A DNA stretch of 64,000 nucleotides. It comes from Mariannaea sp. PMI_226 (taxonomy: Eukaryota > Ascomycota > Sordariomycetes > Hypocreales > Nectriaceae). The notes under the pieces are model-generated. The model did no database searches, had not been told where the DNA came from, and saw nothing but the letters and a program-made list of their open reading frames with translations. A program made the translations under genes and the position numbers. Location: contig JANFOG010000004.1 in NCBI GenBank assembly GCA_024336345.1, positions 1,550,001 to 1,614,000 on the forward strand, written 5' to 3'. Positions 25,542 to 38,216 of this stretch are shown here, piece by piece (position 1 is the first letter of the stretch; the number at the start of each line of letters is the position of its first letter).

Positions 25542-26717
25542 AAACACTACGATTGCAAAGGTGAATGACGAAGTCCCGTCTAGGTGGCTCCATCTGTCTA
25601 CACGAGGACGAAGATAATTTAAGAGTGACTGGGCTCAAATTAGGGCGCGCTGAGGTGATGGGATGATGTCAGAGGTTGTCCTGAGTACGGCAACAAAAAA
25701 AGATAAAGAATAAAAAGAATGAAAAAGACAGAGAGTCGCCGTAAATAATAGAGTTGCGGAACATGATTTTTTTCGGCAAACATAGTAGCCCAAGAATGAG
25801 ACATGTACAGCGGTAGAGCATGGTGTGCACTGTCCGTAAGCGTCAGGGAATCAGAACCGTCACTCTCTAGACTAAGCGGGTTGATTTGGTTACTAGCTTT
25901 CCGGCCTCTTATTCTCTTTGTGCACATAGACCGCCTGGCTCAAGAATAGGGAATTTCTCCTCGCGATAGATACATTGCCTACTCCCTCCACCCGGGTAGT
26001 CGAAAAGGCCACTAATCCCATGCGTGTCTTGGGAATCAGACCGGAATCAAGCAACTAAACCATCCTATACACATTTGAAAACACTTCCCGGGCGCCTCCC
26101 TCTCTATTGCTGGCTCCAAGCCAGTTGATGGGTATCCTACAACCCTCCCAACCCCCCCTTGCGTGTAATTGGGCTTTCAGGAACCGTCAAAGACATGAAC
26201 CGACATGAACCGAGATATGAAACAAAGGACCAGACAGCAAGACGAAACGCCGATACATAGTAAGCAATGTTTTCGGATTGTTTTTTTTTCTTATTCATAT
26301 TTCCCGTAGCATCGTATATTTTTGGGGGGCCCTTTTTGCATCATGAAACAAGAGGAACAAAGTGGAAGGAAAACAATGAGAAAAAATGGAAGGAAAATGA
26401 CTCTTTCCAGGAAAGGAGGCAGCAGAAAAAAGAACAAGAGCGAGAAAAAAGAACATCAATCCACCTCCTATCTTCCCAACTCCAGCCGTGCCGGTTCCGT
26501 GTGTACGAATATTTGTGTGGATTTTGTGTGGTTTCAATGATGCCTTTTGCGACGCAACGCATTGTTGCCTCTCGGCAAAAAGCACTTGTATGTGATTGTG
26601 GATAAGCGTGTGTATTGCAGTGCAATGTGAGATTTCGTGGTATCATGTACATCTTCTTCCTCTTGTGCGTCCCAAAAGATCATCCAGCCCCCCAAAATAC
26701 ATGGGAGCATCCTTCAT
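25542..26717. other. Convergent intergenic region between ABC transporter and HOG1-type gene
   Basis: The two genes converge, so this 1.18-kb stretch should hold two 3' untranslated regions. It is rich in A-runs and T-runs (for example near 25695, 26280 and 26370-26450). Small frames here are low-complexity Lys/Arg or Phe-rich and are not credible genes. Confidence 0.6.
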
Positions 26718-28443
<1,726 letters not shown>

Positions 28444-28916
28444 GGTGAAGGTGAGGGCGAAGGCGTCGACGAGGCGAAGGCGGGGTTGAGGACGGCGAAG
28501 TGGGATGCGAGATGGTTGGAGGGGGGAGAGTGAGGGAAGGTAGCGAGGAGCAGAGGGTTGCGCGCTCAAGTGAGGGCCTGTTGTTGATGGAGATTGGTAG
28601 GAAGAGCAAAGGTCAAGATAGATGATCAAAGCAGATCAGAGGAGAGGACAGTAGAGGAGAGGAGAATAAAGGCGAGAGGAGGGAGAGAAACAGATGCTAC
28701 TAGAAAGTCGAGGATCGGTCGGTGAAAATCGAATCGACGATCTGACGGGACAGGCGGGGGGGGGAAGGAAGGGAAGAAAAAGGTAATGGGGAAATGGATG
28801 TGGGTAGTGGCTGGTAAGGTCCGGGTGGATGGTCCTTGTAAATTGGGTCCTGTAGCGACTAAAGGTACCTACAGAGTACGTTGGCTTTAGCGCTGTGGAT
28901 GCCCAAGGCGGACGGT

Positions 28917-29104
28917 GGATAGGTAGGTAGGTACTTAGACAACGCAACGCGCAAGGAGGCGGCGGCGACAATGACGGGAGTCTGCAGAGGACGTGGCTTG
29001 GAGTTGAAAATTGCGCTTCTCTTTCTAATATTGAGACGAGAAGAGGGAGGCGATGCTGAGTTTTCTGGCAGGTATTAATCCGTCGGGTAGGTAGGTAGGT
29101 ACCT
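28917..29104. repeat. TAGG tetranucleotide tracts
   Basis: Two short (TAGG)3-4 tracts (about 28917-28934 and 29085-29104), each ending in GTAC, lie about 500-650 bp upstream of the HOG1-type start codon. They are members of the dispersed tetranucleotide family found throughout the window's intergenic DNA. Confidence 0.65.
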
Positions 29105-30900
29105 TGGGGGTACAGTGAATCTCTCTGGAGTCGTTGCGATCGCTGCAATCGGCCAGAAGACGCTCGTTGTGTCGGGAACTAGATACGCATGCGCCGGGCG
29201 CTTTCGGGCCCTGGTGGACAGACTCGACGCGTTGGGATATTGAAGCCCTGAGCTCTGTGTCGTTTTTTATTATTATTTTACTTTATGCTCTTTCGATGTT
29301 TGGACAGGACCGCAGCCACTGAAACGTCCGGGGAAAGAAAAAAAAAGGTTGATGGTCGTGCCCGAAAGTCGTACTGAAGATGGAGGGCAGCTAGCCAGGT
29401 ATGTGCTAGCAGTTTGTTTTGCCTCTAAAGAGGGAGAGGCAGTGCAATTATTCCGTGAGCGTTGCGCAGGAGAAGGCAGCGAGTCCCGGTATATTATCAG
29501 ACAGGACAGGAGGAAATCTGCCGAGGGGAGATACGCAGAGCCGTGGAAGAGGGGGCAAACCTAATTCTTCCCAGTTAGCAATAATTTCTTCGGCATATGC
29601 TATCTAGACGATCGGTGACATGAGGTGGTTTACAAGAAAAAACCTCATGAAACATGATGATGCGGTGAGGATAATTTCAGCGTGGATAGAGCATGTCCCC
29701 TTCGTATCACCTAAGAGTCGATGGGACAAAGATACACTGATGACCACGAGACAAAGCAGAATTGTCTTCATGTCCATTTCAGAACCTCTCTCCCAGCTTT
29801 CCATCGAGGCAAGCCCACGCTTGTCCTGTTTGGTGACCGGTCCCGCCCTCCAAGGTTCACAGTGGCTATCGCGGGTGACCTGAACTCGGCATAGGCACGA
29901 GGCACTACGCAGGACAAGCAGATAGAGGGTTTTTTTTTCACAGTTCCGCGGGCAGCAATACTCGGCAAATGACAGCAACAACTTTCTTGCGTTCCATGAC
30001 TTACACTTTTTTTTTCCTCTTGAGGTTCCCTTGCGGTTTGGGGAGCTTAGCGGGGGTATGAGTGGTACGCGTAGGAGGCGAAGCAGAACGAGAATGAGAG
30101 CTTCAGTTCGCTGGATGATATGCGTAGATCCCGAAGGGGCAAAGGCGCAAGGAAGATCGCGGTCGGTTATTCTTTCTTCACCGATTTTTTCTTTCTCTCG
30201 GCCGTTTCTATCACGGATGAAGTCTTCAGGAGACCCTCTATGCGGGAACTAGTTATTCCTCATGTCAGAGGCCGAGATGATTATGCTCGTAGGTTACCTG
30301 TCTTACGTACCGTTTCATAGACTTTGAGGACTTTTTGGGCGGGGCGCAGTGCGCATTTAGGGATTGGGAGAGAGCCAGGGAAATGTTCGGGAAGACGAGG
30401 AGAAGCAGAACGGAAAAGTTCACGGTAGAATTGGAGTGACGGGAAGCTATCCAAACTTTATACCCTCTTATTAGGTATTGAACAGCTCACATATAGGTTG
30501 GCAACCCCATTTCGTCTTGGGTCCAGGAGGGGGGACTGCAGTTGAACCTCACCCCTCCCCTTTCTCCTTTTCTCATGGGTATGCCTCCTCCTATCCAATT
30601 ACACAAGCGAGTGTATGGTCGTTGGTAAGACACAGAGATGTGAAGCCCAATCGCTTTCGTTGGTTTCCAATTGGAAGTCGGTGCGAACAGTAGGCGTGCT
30701 TGGTGTTCGATATCATGAGTTGGGTACTTTGAATACGTGGTATTTCTTCCAAGCACTCACTCTCAATGATTATTTTACCTTGCCTAGGTAAATGGGTAGG
30801 GCCATTTCTTTACCTACGCGACGATGCATTGATAGGCCAAGCATCGTGGTGACAGCGCATTTTCTCCCCTCCTTCGTCTTCACCCACGCTCCCCCCTCCA

Positions 30901-30916
30901 TGACGTCACTGACTCA
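30901..30916. promoter_or_regulatory. Paired bZIP-type sites: CRE (TGACGTCA) and AP-1/GCN4-like (TGACTCA)
   Basis: A perfect palindromic CRE at 30901-30908 is followed one base later by TGACTCA at 30910-30916. A CCCCT stress-element core lies at 30866-30870. The cluster sits about 2.46 kb upstream of the HOG1-type start codon and 3.2 kb past the end of glycogen phosphorylase. One 8-bp CRE is expected by chance in a window this size, but adjacency of the two sites is less likely. Binding is inferred only. Confidence 0.35.
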
Positions 30917-31308
30917 TCGTCCCTGGAGCTAGCTACGACGAAATAAGCGAAATCGGCTCAAGCGGAGGGGGTGGTAAGAAAGAAGAAAAAAAATGAGCAA
31001 ACAAAGCTTGCACGCGGCCCGCAACGGTCAGTCCGGCAGCTGATCTAAGTCGGGAAGAGGCCGTTGTTGCTTGGCTTGGGCACAAAATTTGATTCGCATG
31101 AAGATGCAGATATCATTTCCGTACTCGGTATTTTGTTAGGAACCCTTTGACCAGTGGACCCTGGTAAGACTTCTCTCGAGAATCGGGGTGGTAGCAAGGG
31201 ATCGGTGCTTTGACGACTCCAGGTGGGGGAGCCAGTGGTCCCTCATCAAAAGGAGGTCATTACTTTTGTTATGGTTGTGAGTGAAAAGTTGGCCTGAGCG
31301 AGTCTCGT

Positions 31309-31420
31309 GTGTGTGTGTGTGTGTACTTGACTCTTCGTACCTACCTTCTAACCTACCTACCAACCTACCTACAGTGCCTACCTACAGTACCTACCTATCT
31401 AACCGTGTCTAACTATCTAA
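31309..31420. repeat. (GT)8 microsatellite and degenerate CCTA array
   Basis: A dinucleotide run (GT)8 at 31309-31324 is followed by an array of CCTA-type tetranucleotides (about 31337-31420) interrupted by AGTG and AACC variants. It is the longest of the TAGG/CCTA tracts in the window. Confidence 0.8.
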
Positions 31421-34099
31421 GATATCTCAACAAGTGTAAGTCATACTGGCTTACTATCGGCATTAAAGGGAAATGAGTGATAGGCAATTATGACCCTTGT
31501 CTTTTGATTGCTCCAAACCTGCAGGAATGCACAAATAGGCGTCCTGATGCGCCGCTTATAGGCGATAAAAATTTCATCATCATGTCTGGCTGGCGGAAGT
31601 GTCATGTCATTGTTTCTGCACTAAAGATACCTTAGGTAAGGCAGGTTAATTTGGTTTGCCTGCCCCGTCCTGCCCCCTCTTGCCCCCCTCTTCTCTTCGT
31701 CCACTTCAGCAAACAGAACCTATCAGTACTTCTGCCCTTTATATTAGGTGCCGATGTGCAGTAGTTTAGTTCAGGCAACTCGGTCGATTTCTTCAGGCTT
31801 TCCTTCCATTCTTCTTTTCGTCGACCCCGCCGACGTCATCTTGCATATGAGACCCTCACACTCCCCACCACAAACCACCTTCCTTGGTACACACTATCGT
31901 ATGTGCAACACAAGCGAGCCCCCATCAGGTAAGGTAACTGCCATCCATGAATGTCGAATGTCACTACTGTGTAATTTACGCAGTACGTACCTGCCTACAG
32001 TCCTGACTTAGGATAGGTGGTACACATTGGATAGTGTTACACGAATTGCAACCGAGCCGAAACCGAGAGGGAAAGAAAGAAAAAGACGTCATTCGTCAGA
32101 CATGGAACGAAGAGATTTCCAACATCAGAGTTGCGCACCTTTAATGTATTTATTTGCTCATGAGGAGGAGAACAGTGCCTCGATACAGAATTCTACAGAA
32201 TGACAGTTGAAGCCTTCGTTGATAAATTTTTGAAGTTTGATGTGTTTGATGTGCGCCCCGTGATGTCAACCTACGAGGGAGTGGTGTTTATCCTTCCTGA
32301 CTTGATTGTGAATTTTCCAACCTTGATCGTCGTAAGTAGCCAGTGTTCCTTTTAAAAGTCTTCTAAAGAAACCAAAGCAATGTGCCGCATCAGCCACTGA
32401 GATATTATTATATCTTGAGGATGAATCCCAAACGATCAGACTCGATTATCTTCAGCGAAAAGCTCGGTTCCACCCAATACTGCAGAGCTCAGGTTGTCGA
32501 TCGTTGCACAAGTCTGGAGGCAACACCAACCAAATCTAAATAGATCTCTGCAACCACTTCACGGTTCCTGAAAAGCATCTTCTTGCCATAATTAGATAGT
32601 CTCTGTACCGCCCACACGGGAACGTAGATTTTGACTTTGGGGATCGACATGACATATCTCCCTACGTGGCAAAAAGTATTTGCTACTCATGAGTGCGGTA
32701 TTCCATTTCCCATCTTGCCCTGTCTCCTGAACAACGGGCACCCTTGGCACACAACTCAGCCAGCAAGGCGGTACCGGTGTCCCACTACTGTGCAGAAGAA
32801 GCTGGTTTTACTGCGGGATGCCCCTCCAATGGTGTGTGTACAGTAGAGAGCGTGCGAGTCTCCTGCTGGTGACGCAGAGTACTCTAGTGGCTGCAATCCT
32901 ACCGAATTGGGCTGTCTACGACGCTGCTCATGCTTCAAGTGCTGAGGAAGCTGAAGTGGTCGTGTAGCTCAGATGCATAGTACGGGGTAATAGTGGCCGG
33001 GAGAAGTACTTCTATCCATCGCTCTATTGCTATCTTCTTGACTCACCTTTCTACTAGGCTTCTCACCGCACATTGGACATACTACTGAGGGTTTACTTCA
33101 CACTCGTAATCCAAATTCCAGTCCACACTAAAGGACTACATTGATCCATATTCCTGTGAAACCGAAAGAGACCTTGTATGTGGGAGAAGAATCAGAAATC
33201 TTCCATATACTCAAAACGTCATACGCTTTCGATACCATTTCTAAGACGACGGTCTCAGGTTGATGGCCTGCGATACTCCATCTTTTCCTTCTTCAACAAA
33301 CTTTCTCATGAATTACGTTTCGAGAGCACTGCAATCGTGCAAGTTGCGTTGTGCAATACCCTGAAGTTTCTCAAACTCCAGTCTAATACAATTACTTCTT
33401 CACCAAGCTGCGAGTCTCAGGTTCACCAAACTACCATCAGTTGACACATATCTTCGTCAAGGTCGTGTACCAATACGAACTCTAGATCCCCATAGAGCTA
33501 AAGAGCTACATTGTCGCCATGAAAAATATACGCACATTGAATTTGATTTGGTCCAATATCACATCATGCAGTATCCGAGCACGGACATGTCAGTTAAACG
33601 TCAGCTACTGGATGCAAAAGTTAGCCCCAGCATTAAGTGACCATGCAAGTGGAATGCAAATGGAGACGCAAATAGCATACCTATATCAATGGAAACTGAG
33701 CATCAATAAGAGGAATCATAGCTATGTCTTGTAATCTTCTTGTGAGCCAGCATGGGCGAGAACTCGTTTAGATGAAGCAGCTAAATATACCTTTTTCTTT
33801 CTTTCTTTTTCTTTTTTTACCTTTAGATGTTCCTGCTTGAATATGCCTCAGTGTCAAATGCGTAAGTAGCCATATATGCATGAGGATATGACTATTTAAT
33901 CTTGAGCACTCTTCTGTAATTCAACAAATATCGAGTACATCGCAGTTGGTCCATTGTGCACAAAAAGAAACAGAGAAAAGGGAAAGATTCAAGACTACCC
34001 TGTACTACCTTGATCAATTTACTTATGGGTTATCTGCTCTCTGTTTACTCCTCCACCCTCCTCCAGCTATCCTCAAGTCTATCCCTCGTCTGCAACGTT

Positions 34100-34980
34100 C
34101 TAGTCTTGAATGACAAGCGGCTCGATATTCCAAATCATGTCTGCGTACTCATTAATGCAGCGGTCACTGCTGAAGAAGCCCATGCGAGCGACCGAAATGA
34201 TTGACTTCTTGATCCATTCCTCTTGGTTGCGATATGCCTCATCTACAAGCTCATGGGTCTGAATGTAGCTGTGGAAATCATCCGAAACCAAGTAGTAATC
34301 ACCATGGTCGCGAACAGCTGCAATCATGGCACTGAAATCATTTGGAGTGCCAAAAGTACCCTTCTCAATTTCGGCAAACACCTTCTGAAGGTCTGGGTCG
34401 ATGACATGTTCACCGTAGTTGTGGGCATGGCGCAAATCCTCAACCTCCTCGGCGAGATTGCCGAAGAGGAAAATATTGTTCTCACCGATTTCTCGCGTGA
34501 TTTCAATCTAACCAAAATTAGCAACTTGCTTCCACTGTAGATAAACAATTCAACTGACATTGGCGCCATCGCAGGTACCGATGATGAGACCTCCGTTGAG
34601 GACAAACTTCATGTTGCTGGTGCCCGAAGCCCTGGAAGTTCGTTAGCAAACCGGATTGGCAGTGGATACGTCGGAGGGAACTCACTCAGTACCGGCAGTG
34701 GAAATGTGTTCGCTGATGTCAGACGCAGGGCAAAGGATCTCAGCTTTGCTCACGTTGTAATCCGCTACAAAAATGACCTTAAGCAGATCGCCAATGTCCT
34801 CATCGTTGTTCACAACGGAGCCAACACTGTTGATTAGGTGGATAATCTGTTTCGCCATCCAATAGCCGGGCGCTGCCTTGCCTCCAAAAATGGACACGCG
34901 TGGTTGCTGTTTCTTTCTCTCCTCTGGTTTCATAGCCTTGAGGGTCAAGTATCGATGGATGACACCAAAGATATTGAGCT

Positions 34981-35014
<34 letters not shown>

Positions 35015-37198
35015 AACGTCAAAGAGGGCCGCGGGGTTCACAGTCACACCTGTATTTGTCTTGATGTGCTTCGCAAGGCGCACCTTGTTGGCGAATTTGA
35101 TCTCATACCACTCTTTGCGGAAATCCTTATCCTCTGCATACTGCTCCAGGCGGTTGAGAAGATTTAAGTCCTTGAGGAATCCATGACCCCCAGTTTTAGA
35201 TGCGATGAGCTCGGACAGACGAGGATTAGCCTGATGAAGCCAGCGACGAGGAGTAATGCCATTGGTCACGTTGGTAAATTTGTCAGGGCCGTAGATCTCG
35301 ACAAAGTCTTTGAAGATGGTGCTTTTGATGAGATCGGAGTGCAACTCTGCCACGCCATTGACCTTGTGTGATCCCACAATGGCTAGGAACGCCATTCGTA
35401 CCATCTTTGGTTGAGACTCCTCGATGATAGAAACCCTTCGCAAGATATCTCGATCATTGGGGAATCGCTTCTCTACCTGCTGAAGGAAGAACAGATTGAT
35501 ATCATAGATAATCTGCAGATGTCTAGGTAGGAGATGCTGTAACAAGCCGACGGGCCACTTCTCTAGAGCCTCTGGGAGAACGGTATGGTTGGTGTAACCA
35601 AACTGGAAGGAGATTCGTCAGAAATAATCAACTGGCCCTGGTAGCATTTACTTACCGTGCTAGTGACAATGTCCCAAGCCAGATCCCACTCCAATCCCTC
35701 GAGATCCACAAGGATTCGCTGCAATTCAACAACGGCCAAGGTGGGATGGGTGTCGTTCAGCTGAATGGCGACTTGATCGGGGAACTCGATCCAAGGACGG
35801 CGGGACTTCTTGAACCGTCTGATGATGTCGTACAGAGACGCGGCAACCCAGAAGTATTGTTGCTTCAGACGGAGTTCCTTGCCTCGCTCAAGGTTGTCGT
35901 TGGGATATAAGACGGCACTGATGGTTTCAGCTCGTTGCTGATCAGCGACTGAGCTTTCATAGTCTCCGCTATTAAACTTCTGAAAGTCGAATTCACCACC
36001 AGAAGCCTTACTGGACCAGAGGCGCAGGTTGTTGGTGGTCGGGGTATTATATCCGGGGATGGGTACATCATAGGCCACGGCCTGAACAATTTCTCCTCCT
36101 TCCCATACGGATTTAATCTTACCGCTAGAGTCGGTAGTCTTGTTCACTTGCCCAAAGAATTGAATCTGGATAAAAAATCAACACATTAGAGACAAAACCA
36201 TGTTAATGCGGAAACAATACATACGTCAACTGTAACATCATGACGAGGGAACTCCCAAGGGTTGAAATCAAGCCAGTAGTCGGGAACTTCAACTTGGTAT
36301 CCGTGAATAATCTCCTGCTTGAAGATTCCATATCGATATCGGAGACCATAGCCCCAAGCGGGGAAGTCGAGAGAAGCCAAGCTATCAAGGAAGCAGGCTG
36401 CAAGTCGTCCTAGACCGCCGTTGCCAAGAGCAGCGTCATGCTCCTGTTCAATAATGTCTTCAATTCGAAATCCAAGTTGAGAAAGCCCAGCTAGCGAATA
36501 CATGTCAGAAGTTATGGATCAGAGGTAACGTGATGGCAGCAAAGCTTACCCTTGGCAGTGTCTTTGTGTCCGATATTGAGCATTGCATTGTCGAGGGCGC
36601 GGCCCATTAGAAACTCGAGACTAAAGTAGTAGACGCGCTTGGAATCGCGGTACGTCTGGCGTTGCTGAGTTTTGTTCCAGTCGAGAATGAGATGGTCACG
36701 AAATGCCAAGCTAGTCGCCGAGTAGGCGGCGTTCTCATCGCAATTGAACATGCTACGGGCCAGAGTGGTTTCGACATGTCGGACAACTTCTTTCTCAAAT
36801 TCTTCCTCGCCCTTGAAGCCGAATGTCTGAGCTCTCTTCCAGGCCTCGCGCTGAGGCTCAGGAATAGAGGCTGTTCAGAGTTGGGTTAGCATCACGGCCA
36901 GCCACTTACACGAAAGGTGGTGGGGATGGATGGGTTGCATTTGGGTGAGACTGCAACCAGCAAGGTGATCACAAGTTACAGGCCCAGCCAATTGCAAATG
37001 TATGGAGCGTAATATAGCCCGAATCGACATACCTTCGACGTTCTTGATCTCGCCAGGACCAAAACCGGTGGCAGTTCTGGTGTGCTTTGGGCGAGAGATG
37101 CCAGCGGGGCCCACGGCTCCCTGAATATCGACGATCGGTGCGCCCATTGAGGGCCGCCTCTCACGAGTGGGTAGACGCTGCTGCTGCTCGGATGGCAT
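34100..37198 (-). CDS. gph1: Glycogen phosphorylase
   Basis: This PLP enzyme cleaves glycogen with inorganic phosphate to glucose-1-phosphate in the cytosol. Seven exons on the minus strand are 37198-37033, 36870-36550, 36490-36225, 36165-35656, 35602-34686, 34631-34559 and 34507-34100, giving 886 aa, close to fungal relatives. Intron 1 is 162 bp; the others are 51-59 bp. Landmarks are the N-terminal domain with LEFLMGRAL and [14 protein letters not shown], the catalytic core with [14 protein letters not shown] and [10 protein letters not shown], and the PLP-lysine motif [10 protein letters not shown] with Lys735. The extreme N-terminus carries RRPSM at residues 14-18, a PKA-type consensus with Ser17, in the region where fungal and animal phosphorylases are switched on by phosphorylation. 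The promoter is 3.2 kb long and includes CCCCT stress-element cores. Its neighbours are a G-alpha subunit that in other fungi feeds the cAMP pathway, and a stress MAPK. Confidence 0.98.
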
Positions 37199-38060
37199 CT
37201 TGCTAGTCTAAACAGTTTTCTGGTCAGAATAACCAAAAAATAAAAAAGTTGGAAGAAAGTAAAGGGAAGCTCGAGGGAAAGGAAGAGATCATTCGATAGC
37301 TTGCAAGCGGGGGGGTCAGGCTCTGGAGGCAAGCTCCCTCGTGTCTCGGTGGAAGCAACATAAGGCCAGGTCAGGTTTACTAACAAATGCTCATGCAAGA
37401 AACTGACCGAGTAGAGTACGTCAGAGAATGAGATTCGCCGGGACAAGGTTGAGGAGCAAGCAAGAGACGCCGGTCAAGGTGGGGGAGCGGGGTCGAGAGC
37501 TCGGAGGGTGCGCCGCAAGGTACTTGGTGCTGATGCAGTCACCTCGACTAGGTAGGGCGGGAGCTCTGCTCAATGAATGATGCGGGACAGACGTGGTCGA
37601 TTGTTCGGGATGAATGCACAACGGAGGAAGTAAATCAGGAAAATTGGAAGAAGAGCGGATGAGTGGAAGGTTAATAGGTGAGAAATAGCTTTTGTCCAGC
37701 AGACGAACGAAGATTGACCTGATCTGATGCCGGATGCAGCTGAGGAGGGTCAGCTAGCTGGGTCGTTTGTGAGGTGGGTAAGACAAGTCGAATGCCGTGA
37801 TAGCTACCTAGCTAGTTAGTTTGGCGGGTCCAGCATGTGAAAAAGGTTGCAAGCAGGCGAAAACCGGGGGGAGGGGCAAAGAGGCTGATTCTGCAGAGGG
37901 AGAAACGATATTAGGAACAGTCTGTGAGATTGATGTTCAAAGAGGAAGAAAAGTTGAAGATAACGTGGTGGATGGGGATGTCTGGTTTTGAGAAGGAAGG
38001 GAAGAGGAGGGCGAGTTGTTGGGGTAAGATCAAGCAAGCAAGGCCGGTCCATCCATAATT

Positions 38061-38080
38061 ACCTTACCTACCTTACCTTG
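38061..38080. repeat. CCTTA/CCTA tract
   Basis: A short run of ACCTT and ACCTA units lies 0.87 kb upstream of the glycogen phosphorylase start codon. It belongs with the dispersed TAGG/CCTA tracts. Confidence 0.6.
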
Positions 38081-38205
38081 CCTGCAGAAAGTACCTATAG
38101 GCACCACAATATGTAGCTTTCACGGTGCTCTTCTCCACTACCCGCGTGTCTTCTCTCTTTGGAGGACCTCCTCTCATCATGACATGTGTCGGAGACGATG
38201 GGCCC

Positions 38206-38216
38206 CCCCTTCCCCT
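38206..38216 (-). promoter_or_regulatory. Paired stress-response-element cores (AGGGG on minus strand)
   Basis: CCCCT occurs at 38206-38210 and again at 38212-38216, giving two AGGGG cores in the transcribed orientation about 1.0 kb upstream of the glycogen phosphorylase start. Another AGGGG lies at 37872. Yeast GPH1 is controlled through such elements by Msn2/4. In this organism the role is inferred, and 5-bp cores are frequent by chance. Confidence 0.3.

Larger units (their letters stand above)
28444..34099. other. 5.7-kb gene-free region upstream of HOG1-type gene
   Basis: No gene is supported. On the minus strand this is the upstream region of the MAPK gene, beginning with a pyrimidine-rich leader (purine-rich on the plus strand, 28540-28800), and at the other end the 3' flank of glycogen phosphorylase. 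It contains a G-run at 28748-28757, TAGG tracts (28917-28934, 29085-29104), a paired CRE/AP-1-like site (30901-30916), a (GT)8 run and a CCTA-rich array (31309-31420), and an AT-richer part from about 32.0 to 34.0 kb. Small frames present are not convincing. Confidence 0.6.

Noticed and set aside
28636..29148. 170-codon open frame (-) upstream of the HOG1-type gene
   Set aside because: Pro/Ser/Leu-rich low-complexity translation of a pyrimidine-rich promoter/leader tract; not credible as a protein.
32100..34000. Possible decayed transposon with internal similarities (for example GGACTACATTG and GAGCTACATTG segments near 33.1 and 33.5 kb)
   Set aside because: The similar words are too short and scattered; no terminal repeats, protein fragments or clear RIP pattern could be recognised by eye.
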